Below are positions 46,075-54,821 of a stretch of 64,000 bases of DNA, one piece after another; the first letter of the stretch is position 1; every line of letters starts with the position of its first letter. The DNA comes from Croceimicrobium sp965656185 (GTDB taxonomy: Bacteria > Bacteroidota > Bacteroidia > Flavobacteriales > Schleiferiaceae). The stretch is from positions 505,578 to 569,577 of the forward strand of contig CBFHJH010000001.1 of assembly GCA_965656185.1 (NCBI GenBank). Direction: 5' to 3'. The translations under genes and the position numbers were made by a program. The notes beneath the pieces are model-generated. The model saw only the letters and a program-made list of their open reading frames with translations, did not search any database and was not told where the DNA came from.

Positions 46075-46423
46075 TATCCCTTTACCATCCTACTCCTCTC
46101 TTCCTCTCTTCTACTACCCTCCCGCCTGCACCGTGGCGATCAAGCCCTCACGGTAACTGGTAGCCTCCATACTAAAAGACTTTAGGTATGACTAGGCAAT
46201 ATTTGGCCTTTAACCGGGGAAAAAAGCGGTGAAGCCAAATGGGACNNNNNNNNNNNNNNNNNNNNNNNNNNNNNNNNNNNNNNNNNNNNNNNNNNNNNNN
46301 NNNNNNNNNNNNNNNNNNNNNNNNNNNNNNNNNNNNNNNNCTTATTCAAATCACTCATTTTCACCCCTTTCTTCCGCCCCGCTTTTTCCCTACCTTTGCA
46401 CCTCTCAAAAAAGAAAGCGATCG
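46075..46423. other. intergenic with assembly gap (95 N) and hairpin
   Basis: Ns fill 46246-46340. Left of the gap is a pyrimidine-rich stretch (46077-46128) and a hairpin, ATTTGGC (46201-46207) with GCCAAAT (46234-46240), inner ACCG/CGGT. Right of it is the promoter of the E1 gene. No gene is visible in the sequenced part. Confidence 0.8.
46391..46398 (+). promoter_or_regulatory. promoter -7 box of the E1 gene
   Basis: TACCTTTG, 26 nt before the ATG at 46424. The -33 region (TTTC at 46368) is weak. Confidence 0.5.
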
Positions 46424-48841
46424 ATGAGTGAATCTAAGGTAGAAAGCGCCCAAAACAATATGTCTTTTGAGGAATTCAAAACCAGTGTTATAAACGATTA
46501 CCGCCTGGCGGTAGAAAGCCGCGAGGCTAGTTTGATCGGGCGACGTGAAGTTCTTACCGGTAAAGCCAAGTTTGGTATTTTCGGTGATGGGAAAGAATTA
46601 CCCCAAATTGCGTGGGCCAAGGTTTTTAAAAACGGAGACTTCCGTTCAGGTTACTACCGGGATCAGACCTTTATGATGGCCATCGGTGCTTTAACTACCA
46701 AAGAGTTCTTTGCCAGTCTTTATGCCGATACCAATCACGAACATGAGCCAGCTTCAGCCGGAAGGCAAATGAACGGGCACTTCGCTACCCAAAGTTTAGA
46801 TGCCGAAGGCAACTGGAAGGAACTTACCGCCCAGAAAAACAGCTCGGCTGATATCTCTCCCACCGCTGGTCAAATGCCTCGATTAGTGGGTCTGGCGGAA
46901 GCTTCAAAGCACTACCGTAACAATAAAGCGCTCAAAGATCGGAAACAATTCTCCAAGAATGGGGATGAAATTGCTTGGGGTACCATCGGTAATGCCTCAA
47001 CCTCAGAAGGACCTTTCTTTGAAGCGATCAATGCCGCGGGAGTTCTTCAAATCCCTATGGTCATTTCAGTTTGGGACGACGATTACGGCATATCGGTTCA
47101 TTCAAAATACCAAACCACTAAAGAAAATATTTCGGAGATCCTCAAAGGCTTCGAACGTGATGGTGACCTGGATGGCTATGAGATCTTAAGGGTAAAAGCG
47201 TGGGATTACAGCGCCTTGATCGAAACTTATGAAAAGGCCGAAAAGATCGCGCGTAAAAAACATATTCCCGTTTTAGTACACGTTAACGAAGTTACCCAGC
47301 CTCAAGGACATTCAACCTCTGGTTCACACGAACGATATAAGAACGAGCAACGCCTTAATTGGGAGCGTGAATTCGACTGCATCAAGAAAATGCGCGATTT
47401 CATGATCAATTCGGCCATCGCCAGCGAGGAAGAATTGGATGAATTGGAAAAAGAGGCCAAAAAAGTGGCCCGTACCGCCAAGTCCGAGGCTTGGAAAGAG
47501 TTCATCACCCCCATCAAAGAGGAAATCAAAGAGGCAATGGCCCTTTTAGCCGAAGCGCAAAAGCAAGCCTCCGATTCTGGGGTAATCGATAAATTGATTC
47601 AAGATCTTAAGGCCAATAACGAGCCCTTACGAAGAGACGGGATCGCTGCCCTGCGTAAAGCATTGCGTTACCTTATTGGTGATAAGAGCGGCATTTCCGA
47701 TCAAATTAAGGCTTGGTTAGAAAATGCTCAATCGGTGAACCACGACCGTTATAGCTCACATTTGTTAAGCGAATCCGACCTTTCTCCTCTTAAAATCCCT
47801 GGTGTAGCACCTAGCTATTCTCAAGATTCAGAAGAAGTGGACGCCCGCATTATTCTACGCGATAATTTCGATCGTTTGTTAAGTGAGCGACCTGAGGTAA
47901 TGGTTTTCGGTGAAGACAGCGGAAAGATCGGTGATGTAAACCAAGGGCTCGAAGGCTTGCAGGATAAGCACGGAGAAAACCGCGTTTACGACACTGGGAT
48001 TCGAGAGGCTACTATTTTAGGGCAAGGGATCGGTATGGCCATGCGCGGTTTACGCCCCATCGCTGAGATCCAATATTTAGATTATTTACTGTACGCCTTA
48101 CAGGTTATGAGCGACGACCTAGCCACCGTTCACTACCGCTCGAAGGGTCGCCAAAAGGCACCGGTGATCGTGCGAACCCGTGGTCATCGTCTGGAAGGTA
48201 TCTGGCACTCTGGGTCCCCCATGGGCGCTATTATTAATGCCGTACGTGGCATCCATGTTTTGGTTCCTCGCAATATGACGCAAGCCGCCGGTTTCTACAA
48301 TACTTTACTCGACGGTGATGACCCCGGCTTGATCGTGGAATGCCTGAATGGCTACCGCTTAAAAGAGAGAATGCCAGCCAACCTAGCCGAAATACGCACG
48401 CCACTTGGCATTCCTGAGACTATCCGCGAAGGGGCCGATCTTACCATTGTTTCCTATGGCTCTACCTTACGCATTGTAATGGAAGCGGCAGCAGAATTGG
48501 CCGAATTCGGCATTGAAGTGGAAGTGGTAGATCCACAGTCATTACTTCCCTTCGACCTTGATCACCACATCATAGAAAGTGTGAAGAAAACCAATCGACT
48601 ATTAGTTGTTGATGAGGACGTACCGGGTGGAGCTTCAGCATATATTATGCAGAAGATCTTAGATGAACAAGGCGCCTATCAATACTTAGACAGTAAGCCA
48701 AAATGCCTTAGCGCTAAGGAACACCGTCCAGCCTATGGTAGCGACGGTGACTACTTCTCTAAGCCTAGTGCCGAAGATATTTTCGATGCCGTTTACGCTA
48801 TGATGCATGAATTCAATCCTGAGCAATTTCCGGCTCTCTAA
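46424..48841 (+). CDS. fused E1 alpha-beta subunits of a 2-oxoacid dehydrogenase complex
   Basis: 805 aa from ATG 46424; an in-frame extension through the gap has no coding support. The alpha half (about 1-380) holds the thiamine-diphosphate region GTIGNASTSEGPFFEAINAAG and DDDYGISV. The beta half (from about 470) holds VMVFGEDSGKIGDVNQGLE, IREATILGQGIGMAMRG, YLDYLLYALQVMSDDLA and VVDEDVPGGASAYIM. The enzyme decarboxylates a branched-chain 2-oxoacid or pyruvate and passes the acyl group to E2. A single fused chain is known in Bacteroidota. The RNA methyltransferase gene follows after 3 nt. Confidence 0.92.
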   Translation: MSESKVESAQNNMSFEEFKTSVINDYRLAVESREASLIGRREVLTGKAKFGIFGDGKELPQIAWAKVFKNGDFRSGYYRDQTFMMAIGALTTKEFFASLYADTNHEHEPASAGRQMNGHFATQSLDAEGNWKELTAQKNSSADISPTAGQMPRLVGLAEASKHYRNNKALKDRKQFSKNGDEIAWGTIGNASTSEGPFFEAINAAGVLQIPMVISVWDDDYGISVHSKYQTTKENISEILKGFERDGDLDGYEILRVKAWDYSALIETYEKAEKIARKKHIPVLVHVNEVTQPQGHSTSGSHERYKNEQRLNWEREFDCIKKMRDFMINSAIASEEELDELEKEAKKVARTAKSEAWKEFITPIKEEIKEAMALLAEAQKQASDSGVIDKLIQDLKANNEPLRRDGIAALRKALRYLIGDKSGISDQIKAWLENAQSVNHDRYSSHLLSESDLSPLKIPGVAPSYSQDSEEVDARIILRDNFDRLLSERPEVMVFGEDSGKIGDVNQGLEGLQDKHGENRVYDTGIREATILGQGIGMAMRGLRPIAEIQYLDYLLYALQVMSDDLATVHYRSKGRQKAPVIVRTRGHRLEGIWHSGSPMGAIINAVRGIHVLVPRNMTQAAGFYNTLLDGDDPGLIVECLNGYRLKERMPANLAEIRTPLGIPETIREGADLTIVSYGSTLRIVMEAAAELAEFGIEVEVVDPQSLLPFDLDHHIIESVKKTNRLLVVDEDVPGGASAYIMQKILDEQGAYQYLDSKPKCLSAKEHRPAYGSDGDYFSKPSAEDIFDAVYAMMHEFNPEQFPAL

Positions 48842-48844
48842 GCT

Positions 48845-50056
48845 TTGAGTAAAAGTCCTCGTTTGCATAAAAACTTAGTAGCCGCCGTAATTGAGGCCCT
48901 CGAGACTTCTTTTGGTAAGGGCTACTATGCCGATAAGGTTATCGAGCGTATCCTGAAACGCAATCCTAAATGGGGTTCACGCGATCGTGGCTTCATTGCC
49001 GAAAACACCTACGAAATAGTGCGCTGGTGGCGCTTGCTCTGGGATCTGTACGGCAAGGAAACTAGCTTAAAGCGGAAGGACCTCTATCGTCTCTTTGGTA
49101 TCTGGTGGCAATGGCAGGGCTACGAATTGCCCGACTGGCCTCAATTTGATACCGTGAGAGGCCTCGACCTTAAAAAACGCTACAAGGAAATTGAAGACGA
49201 TCTTGCCGTTCGTGAATCTTGGCCCGACTGGCTCGCTGAACTCGCCCAGTCTGAATTAGGGGATGCTTGGCCGGAAATAGCCAAAGCCTCGAATATCCCG
49301 GCCGAAGTTTTTATTCGAACCAATAGCCTGAAAACGGATCGCAAGAGTTTGTTGCAAGAATTGGCAGCGGAAAATTGTCCCGCTAAAGCGATCGAAGCGA
49401 ATGAAGTGGGAATTGTGTTAGAACAACGCAAAAACACTTTTCGCTTTAAAAGCTTTCAGGCCGGACATTTTGAAGTACAAGATGGTGGCTCCCAAATGAT
49501 CGCTCCTTTTTTAGAAGTGTCTCCTGGTATGCGGGTGATCGACGCTTGTGCGGGAGCGGGTGGGAAATCTTTACACCTGGCCGCATTGATGAAAAACAAA
49601 GGTTCTATCATTGCGATGGACGTTGAAGCTTGGAAGCTGAAGGAATTACAGAAAAGGGCGCGGCGCAATGGAGTGCATAATATTGAGACTCGACCGATCG
49701 AAAATGCCAAGAGCATTAAACGCCTGCATAATTCGGCCGACCGATTGCTTTTAGACGTTCCTTGTTCTGGTACCGGCGTTATAAAGCGGAATCCGGATAC
49801 CAAATGGAAATTACGTCCAGAACATTTAGATCGCGTGCGAAAGATTCAAGGCGATATTATTGCAGACTATTCCAAAATGCTAAAGAGTGGCGGTAAAATG
49901 GTCTACGCTACTTGTAGTATCCTTCGTTCTGAAAATGAGGCTCAAGTAGAAAAATTCCTCGCTGAACACCCCGATTTCAAGCTTATCGAAGAGCAACGCG
50001 TGAATCCTAGCGCCTGGAGCGATGGTTTTTATATGGCCCTGCTAGAGAAGGCTTAA
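48845..50056 (+). CDS. RsmB/NOP-type rRNA cytosine-5 methyltransferase
   Basis: 403 aa from a TTG start 3 nt after the E1 stop; no nearer ATG gives a full domain. N-terminal helical NusB-like half (LVAAVIEALETSFGKGYYADKV), then the catalytic fold: DACAGAGGKSLHLA (SAM), LLLDVPCSGTGVIKRNP (Cys of PCSG) and MVYATCSILRSENEAQV (Cys of TCS). Both catalytic cysteines are present. Methylates 16S rRNA or another structured RNA. Its end overlaps the T9SS gene by 4 nt. Confidence 0.9.
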   Translation: MSKSPRLHKNLVAAVIEALETSFGKGYYADKVIERILKRNPKWGSRDRGFIAENTYEIVRWWRLLWDLYGKETSLKRKDLYRLFGIWWQWQGYELPDWPQFDTVRGLDLKKRYKEIEDDLAVRESWPDWLAELAQSELGDAWPEIAKASNIPAEVFIRTNSLKTDRKSLLQELAAENCPAKAIEANEVGIVLEQRKNTFRFKSFQAGHFEVQDGGSQMIAPFLEVSPGMRVIDACAGAGGKSLHLAALMKNKGSIIAMDVEAWKLKELQKRARRNGVHNIETRPIENAKSIKRLHNSADRLLLDVPCSGTGVIKRNPDTKWKLRPEHLDRVRKIQGDIIADYSKMLKSGGKMVYATCSILRSENEAQVEKFLAEHPDFKLIEEQRVNPSAWSDGFYMALLEKA

Positions 50057-51540
50057 GGGCGGTTAACTAAAAATGGTTCCTGGCCGTAATAAGCAGAATC
50101 TTCATTCCACAATTGGAAATAATAAAGCCCTGAGCTAAGGTTCCCAATCCAAATTCCTTCTCCCGAGTATCCGCTTCCTTCCTTTACAGTTCTACCCTGA
50201 ACATCGGATATACGGTATGCCAATAATTCCTGCGCATTTGAAGTTCGAAAGTTCAGGGTATGTTTTAAGCCATTTTTAGGATGAGATTGATTCAAATAAA
50301 AGTGACTGCTTTTTATTACTTCTCGGCTTGAGCCATTTTCATTGACCTTTATCAGCACTACATTGTAATTCCCGTATTCATTGGGATCATAATCCCATGA
50401 GCTACGGTTGCCCTTAAGCTGAAGGTTTCCCGCTAAATAGAAGTTTCCTTCCTTGTCACTACTCACCGCTGCATAATTGTATCTCACCCCCAAAGGTGCA
50501 ATGTAACGTGCTTGATTTACCACTTCACCATGCTTTAGACGGTATAGATCGATCCGCTGATCAGAATTATGTTTAGCAGTTAATCCATATGTAATTATAG
50601 AGTCACCTTCTTTAGACTGCAGAAACTTTGCTATTTGCCAATAATCTGGGTAGTCCGGAACCTTAGGCAGTCTTTCCATATGTGTTTCCCCAAACCAATC
50701 TATGCGATAGTCGACCCGATAACTTTCTAGGGTATCATAAAAATGTTGAGCGGATTTTCTAGGACCAAAATGATAGCTAAATCGTTTATAATGCCGAGAT
50801 AGGTTAGTTCCATATACGGGAAAGTCTGAAGATTCAAAGGACCCTAGGGAGGAATCGATTACTACAGAATCCAAAGCACCCCTAAAAGGAGTATGATAGA
50901 TTTTTAAATTATTATAAAAAATAATGTTCTGTCCGGTCTTCTGATCATGAATAGCACTTCCAGGCGAGCGCATATTGAAAGGAAGCACTACTGTGTCCAA
51001 GTAAGTCACTTGATCTTGATAGAGATCTACGTGATAATAAAATAAAGTGTCCTGACCAATGGGATTATTACTTAAACTGCGACAAGGCTTAGTATCGTGA
51101 TATGCATAGATCTCTCCTTCTATTAGTAGCATATTAAAACTAGCAGAGTTAAAAGGTAGTAAATGGTTAGTGGGATATTTACCCAGCCAATCTCCTAAAA
51201 TAAGTGGCTTAAAATTCAAATAATTTCGCCCTTCGCATGAATTGTAATCTGTGCCATAAGCCAACCAAATGCTATCGTTTAGCTTCACTTGATCAAGATA
51301 GCTCATATACGAATATAAGTTAGCCTCACCCAAACTATCGTGCTCAACGTAATACCAGACCTTCCCAAAGTTGGATGTGAACAAAGGAGAATAGTCGATC
51401 TCCAAGACCCCCTCCTTCACTAATCGGATGGAATTTATATGTGCATCGAGGGAATCTAAGGGAAGGGAGCGCTCGAAACCCTGCCCCCAAAAAGCAGGAC
51501 TAAGCAAGCATAAGCTCAAAATCCATTGTAACTTGCGCAT
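50053..51540 (-). CDS. secreted protein with T9SS-like sorting tail
   Basis: 495 aa. Signal peptide (to about 19). A long region of WD/beta-propeller-like strands without recognised motif. From about 415 a C-terminal tail with LNFRTSNAQELLAYRISDVQGR and NLSSGLYYFQLWNED, like the type IX sorting domain. The protein would be exported to the surface or medium. Divergent from murQ, convergent with the methyltransferase gene. Confidence 0.78.
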   Translation of the reverse strand: MRKLQWILSLCLLSPAFWGQGFERSLPLDSLDAHINSIRLVKEGVLEIDYSPLFTSNFGKVWYYVEHDSLGEANLYSYMSYLDQVKLNDSIWLAYGTDYNSCEGRNYLNFKPLILGDWLGKYPTNHLLPFNSASFNMLLIEGEIYAYHDTKPCRSLSNNPIGQDTLFYYHVDLYQDQVTYLDTVVLPFNMRSPGSAIHDQKTGQNIIFYNNLKIYHTPFRGALDSVVIDSSLGSFESSDFPVYGTNLSRHYKRFSYHFGPRKSAQHFYDTLESYRVDYRIDWFGETHMERLPKVPDYPDYWQIAKFLQSKEGDSIITYGLTAKHNSDQRIDLYRLKHGEVVNQARYIAPLGVRYNYAAVSSDKEGNFYLAGNLQLKGNRSSWDYDPNEYGNYNVVLIKVNENGSSREVIKSSHFYLNQSHPKNGLKHTLNFRTSNAQELLAYRISDVQGRTVKEGSGYSGEGIWIGNLSSGLYYFQLWNEDSAYYGQEPFLVNRP

Positions 51541-51585
51541 AGAATTAGCAGATTAGGCTTTTAAAGTACAAAATTAGTGAGCGTA

Positions 51586-52389
51586 ATGACCACAGAATCC
51601 GATAGCCAGCACGATAATATCGATAAAATGAACACCCGGCAAATTTTGCAGGGCATCAATCAAGAGGATCATTTGGTACCGCAAGCCATTGCCAAGGTAC
51701 TACCGGCCATCGAAGCGGCGGTGGATCATATCGCCGCCAAAATGAAAGACGGCGGTCGATTGTTTTACCTAGGAGCGGGTACCAGCGGTCGCTTAGGCGT
51801 GGTGGATGCTTCCGAACTCCCACCTACCTTTGGCGCCGATCCCAATTGGGTAGTGGGCCTGATCGCCGGTGGGGACACGGCCATTCGCACTGCGGTGGAA
51901 TTTGCGGAAGACGACGAAGCTGGCGCGTTTAAAGACTTAACGCCTTATAAGCCCACCGATAAAGACGTGATCTTGGGTATTGCCGCTTCGGGTACCACTC
52001 CTTATGTGGTAGGTGGACTCAAAGAAGCGCGCAGCCGCGGCATTAAAACCGCCTGTATTGTTTGCAATAGCGATTCACCCTTGGTCGCGCAAGCCGATTT
52101 TCCCATCGAAGTGATCGTAGGACCGGAATTCATCACCGGATCTACCCGCATGAAAGCCGGCACCGCCCAAAAGCTGGTGCTGAATATGATCTCCACTGCC
52201 GTGATGGTAAAGATGGGCCGGATAAAAGGCAATAAAATGGTAGACATGCAGCTCAATAACCACAAATTGGTAGATCGAGGCGTGCGCATGGTCATGTCCG
52301 AAACTGGACTGAGCCGAGAAGAAGCCGCCGCCCTACTCAAAGAACACGGCTCGGTACGCCAAGCGGTACAAGCCTTTCAAGCAGATTAA
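51586..52389 (+). CDS. murQ: N-acetylmuramic acid 6-phosphate etherase
   Basis: 267 aa from ATG 51586 (a GTG at 51577 is possible). Splits MurNAc-6-P into GlcNAc-6-P and lactate in cell-wall recycling. SIS-fold markers: LFYLGAGTSGRLGVVDASELPPTFG (catalytic Glu), GIAASGTTPYV, SDSPLVAQADFPIEV and GSTRMKAGTAQKLVLNM. No other recycling gene (amgK, nagA, anmK) is beside it. Confidence 0.95.
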   Translation: MTTESDSQHDNIDKMNTRQILQGINQEDHLVPQAIAKVLPAIEAAVDHIAAKMKDGGRLFYLGAGTSGRLGVVDASELPPTFGADPNWVVGLIAGGDTAIRTAVEFAEDDEAGAFKDLTPYKPTDKDVILGIAASGTTPYVVGGLKEARSRGIKTACIVCNSDSPLVAQADFPIEVIVGPEFITGSTRMKAGTAQKLVLNMISTAVMVKMGRIKGNKMVDMQLNNHKLVDRGVRMVMSETGLSREEAAALLKEHGSVRQAVQAFQAD

Positions 52390-52942
52390 GCAATTAGGTT
52401 CCGAATTATCTGTCGCCCTTTAGGCTATGTCTTTAACCGTTTAGCCCAATTCTTGACCATTTACCCCAATTCTCGACTATGGTCGGTGGCTTCATAGGCC
52501 TTGATCCACCATGGCCTGACTATGCCCGACGGCTTGCCCGCCTATGGCGTGGACTTCCTTGAGATTGACAGACCAAGCCATGGCTATGGTCGATGGCTTC
52601 CTTGACCTTAACACACCAATCCCGGACTATGGTCGATGGCTTCTGTGGTGCCGACACACCACTCCATGGGTATGGTCGCTCACAGCCTTGATTGCAACGG
52701 ACCACTACCATGGATAGAGCAGACCAAGGAAATTACACCGTCGACTTATACTAAAGAGAGCATAGACCACTACCAAAGCTCTGAGAGACCATGGTAAAGA
52801 TCTTAACGATCATAAGGAGACTAAGCACAGACCATAGGCCATGTAGCCATCGGAATGCACCTTAACTGTGTACTATCCTAGTAAAGGTATAAAACGGAGC
52901 TTTGTCCTGAAGCTGAAGACTATGGCCCTTCACTGCGAGGCT
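52390..52942. other. intergenic between murQ and the M28 gene
   Basis: About 550 bases without gene. The left two thirds are the repeat block. The rest (52750-52942) holds scattered GACCAT words and no stem-loop terminator that I can recognise. Confidence 0.6.
52418..52745. repeat. degenerate 21/43-bp tandem repeat block
   Basis: This block contains a degenerate 43-bp unit built on CTATGGTCGATGGCTTC ... ACACACCA. The clearest units start at 52571, 52614 and 52657, exactly 43 bp apart, with a weaker one at 52700. CTATGG-type cores stand at 52477, 52520, 52542, 52584, 52627 and 52670. The left end has a 21-bp sub-period (TTTAGCCCAATTCTTGACC; TTTACCCCAATTCTCGACT). It has no coding frame. It ends before degenerate GACCAT/CCACTACC words at 52700-52840. 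Confidence 0.7.
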
Positions 52943-54739
52943 TTATTCAACCATTAAACGTTGGGTGGCCGAACGCCTCCCGCCTTGTTCAATGAAATAA
53001 TAGTAGATACCGGTTCCTAATTGATAGCGATATTCATAGCTATTAGCCCCATAATTTAGGTCTAGCGCGGCATGATGCACTTCCCTCCCTTGGTAATCGT
53101 ATACCTTTAAATGGGCTGGACCGATCCATGATCGATCGCGCAACCAGAAAACAAGCTCTGCTCGTCCCCCACTAGGATTGGGCCGAGGCGGTAAAACTTC
53201 TAAATTACTTACTGCTTCACCCGCCCATTCTTGCAAAGAAACCTGGGCACAATTGAAATCATAAGGGAGATTGTCTTGTGTTCCTGGAGCAGTACTTGCC
53301 GGGGCGCTGGCTCTTTCATCTTGGGTGAATGGACTCATTAATCCATTGCTATCTAAAGCGGCTAAACCCACCAAATAAAGCTGATTAGCCTGTAAACCAG
53401 GAATCATAAAGCTAGAGCCTTGAAAGCGATAGAGGGAATCGTATTCACCACCACTAGAGCCCTTTACTCCTAAGCGGTATTCAAATGCCAAAGTTGGATC
53501 ATCCACCTGAACCCTCAGTCCATTGGCTTCGCTAATTAAGCTAAAACTTGGCGTGGCCGGAGCAGAAGCGATCATAGCCGCAGCCGAGCCATTGATCATA
53601 GCATTGCGGGCTAAATAATTCATGTCTACGTAAAAACTGTCGATTTGCCCATCACTATTGAAGTCTTCGCCAATAATATCATTACTGGTATGTTGATGAT
53701 CCTGATAATTGGGCGTACCGAGTGGGTTACCATTGCCATGCTCGTGCGCCGAAGTGAAGCGTACATTTAGAAAATCATTTTCCCGGAAGGCAATATGATC
53801 TCCTCCTCTGCCCGAACGGTCTTCTTGGTTTACCAATTCGATTTGCATTGGCACTTTCATATTAGGCAGGATCTTTTCCTCATAGTTCAGCTTTACGCTT
53901 CTAGCGTAACCCTGGTAGGGATTTCGGTCAGACAAAGGATTGCTGTACATTCTTACCCGCATCGAATCGATATCACCAGCAGGCGAACAGCCGGGAGGTG
54001 AAGCGGTTTGGCCACAAATGACTCCCCCTACAATATCATTATTTAAGACTGCTTTGATTTCGATACCATTGGCACTGCAGAAATCTGAAAAGGCCCGCGC
54101 GCCGAGCAGCCCTTGTTCTTCCCCTTGGGTGAGCATGAACACCAAGGTATGATCGAAGGTATAACGGCTTAATATGCGCGCTAATTCCATAACCAAGACG
54201 GTACCCGAGCCGTTATCGTCTGCTCCGGGTGCCACACAAGTGGAATCGCAACGAGCTGCGCAGCGTGAATCCATATGGGCCATCATGAGAATTACCGACT
54301 TATCGCTGGTATCCGCGCCCGGTAATACACCTAAGACATTCTTAGTACCATAAAGGTAGCCGCAAGTGTTATTGGTTATATCAAAAACAAAGTAACCAGG
54401 ACGCAGACGATTTTCATTGTGTAGGCTGTATTGCTCAAAGCGGGAGTGAATCCAGCGGCGTGCTGCTCCGATCCCTACGTTTTGACTGGTCGTATCAGAC
54501 CATGTATGCCGAGTTCCAAAAGACGATAGGATCTGGAGATTTAAATGCAGTGAATCGGGCGATACTAAATTGAGTATTTCACAAGAGATCTGATCGCTTG
54601 CCGAAATGGGCTGAGAAGCCGCGTACTGACTAGGATCATAATTGCCCTGTAAAACATTAAGTAGCTCTTGGTTAGATAGGCTTTGCGCCTGAATGGAAAT
54701 GGAGAAGAATAATAGAATCCCCGTGCAGAAATGCTTCAT
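52943..54739 (-). CDS. secreted M28 zinc peptidase with T9SS C-terminal domain
   Basis: 598 aa. Signal peptide (to about 19). Peptidase domain about 60-400: VILMMAHMDSR (His), APGADDNGSGTVLVMELA (Asp), TQGEEQGLLGARAF (Glu pair), RSGRGGDHIAFRENDF and TSAHEHGNGN. The following fibronectin-like region and tail (LEVLPPRPNPSGGRAELVFWL, LKVYDYQGREV, LGTGIYYYFIEQG) form a type IX sorting domain. Likely a secreted aminopeptidase for protein scavenging. Its upstream region has a hairpin and a palindrome. Confidence 0.92.
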   Translation of the reverse strand: MKHFCTGILLFFSISIQAQSLSNQELLNVLQGNYDPSQYAASQPISASDQISCEILNLVSPDSLHLNLQILSSFGTRHTWSDTTSQNVGIGAARRWIHSRFEQYSLHNENRLRPGYFVFDITNNTCGYLYGTKNVLGVLPGADTSDKSVILMMAHMDSRCAARCDSTCVAPGADDNGSGTVLVMELARILSRYTFDHTLVFMLTQGEEQGLLGARAFSDFCSANGIEIKAVLNNDIVGGVICGQTASPPGCSPAGDIDSMRVRMYSNPLSDRNPYQGYARSVKLNYEEKILPNMKVPMQIELVNQEDRSGRGGDHIAFRENDFLNVRFTSAHEHGNGNPLGTPNYQDHQHTSNDIIGEDFNSDGQIDSFYVDMNYLARNAMINGSAAAMIASAPATPSFSLISEANGLRVQVDDPTLAFEYRLGVKGSSGGEYDSLYRFQGSSFMIPGLQANQLYLVGLAALDSNGLMSPFTQDERASAPASTAPGTQDNLPYDFNCAQVSLQEWAGEAVSNLEVLPPRPNPSGGRAELVFWLRDRSWIGPAHLKVYDYQGREVHHAALDLNYGANSYEYRYQLGTGIYYYFIEQGGRRSATQRLMVE

Positions 54740-54764
54740 TACCCTGGTGTTTAGGGTAAATATA
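54740..54764 (-). promoter_or_regulatory. M28 leader: -7 box and hairpin at the start codon
   Basis: On the minus strand TATATTTA (54757-54764) can serve as -7 box. TACCCT/AGGGTA (54740-54745, 54753-54758) forms a hairpin directly against the ATG, which may mask initiation. Confidence 0.4.
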
Positions 54765-54784
54765 AGTCAGACTTGGTAAATATT

Positions 54785-54798
54785 GTTCGACGTCGAAC
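54785..54798. promoter_or_regulatory. perfect 14-bp palindrome upstream of the M28 gene
   Basis: GTTCGACGTCGAAC, perfectly symmetric, 46-60 bp upstream of the M28 start and just beyond the -33 region. A candidate activator or repressor site. Confidence 0.45.
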
Positions 54799-54821
54799 CC
54801 AAGCCCCCACTTCTTCTTTTC

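Noticed and set aside
46229..46423. N-terminal extension of the E1 gene through the N gap
   Set aside because: The open frame depends on unknown bases; the -7 box at 46391 and the ATG at 46424 give a better start.
52520..52711. Minus-strand 63-aa frame in the repeat block
   Set aside because: It has repeat-derived composition, no start context and no recognisable motif.
52418..52745. CRISPR array
   Set aside because: Units are 43 bp apart but degenerate throughout, with no constant repeat and unique spacer division, and no cas gene is in the window.
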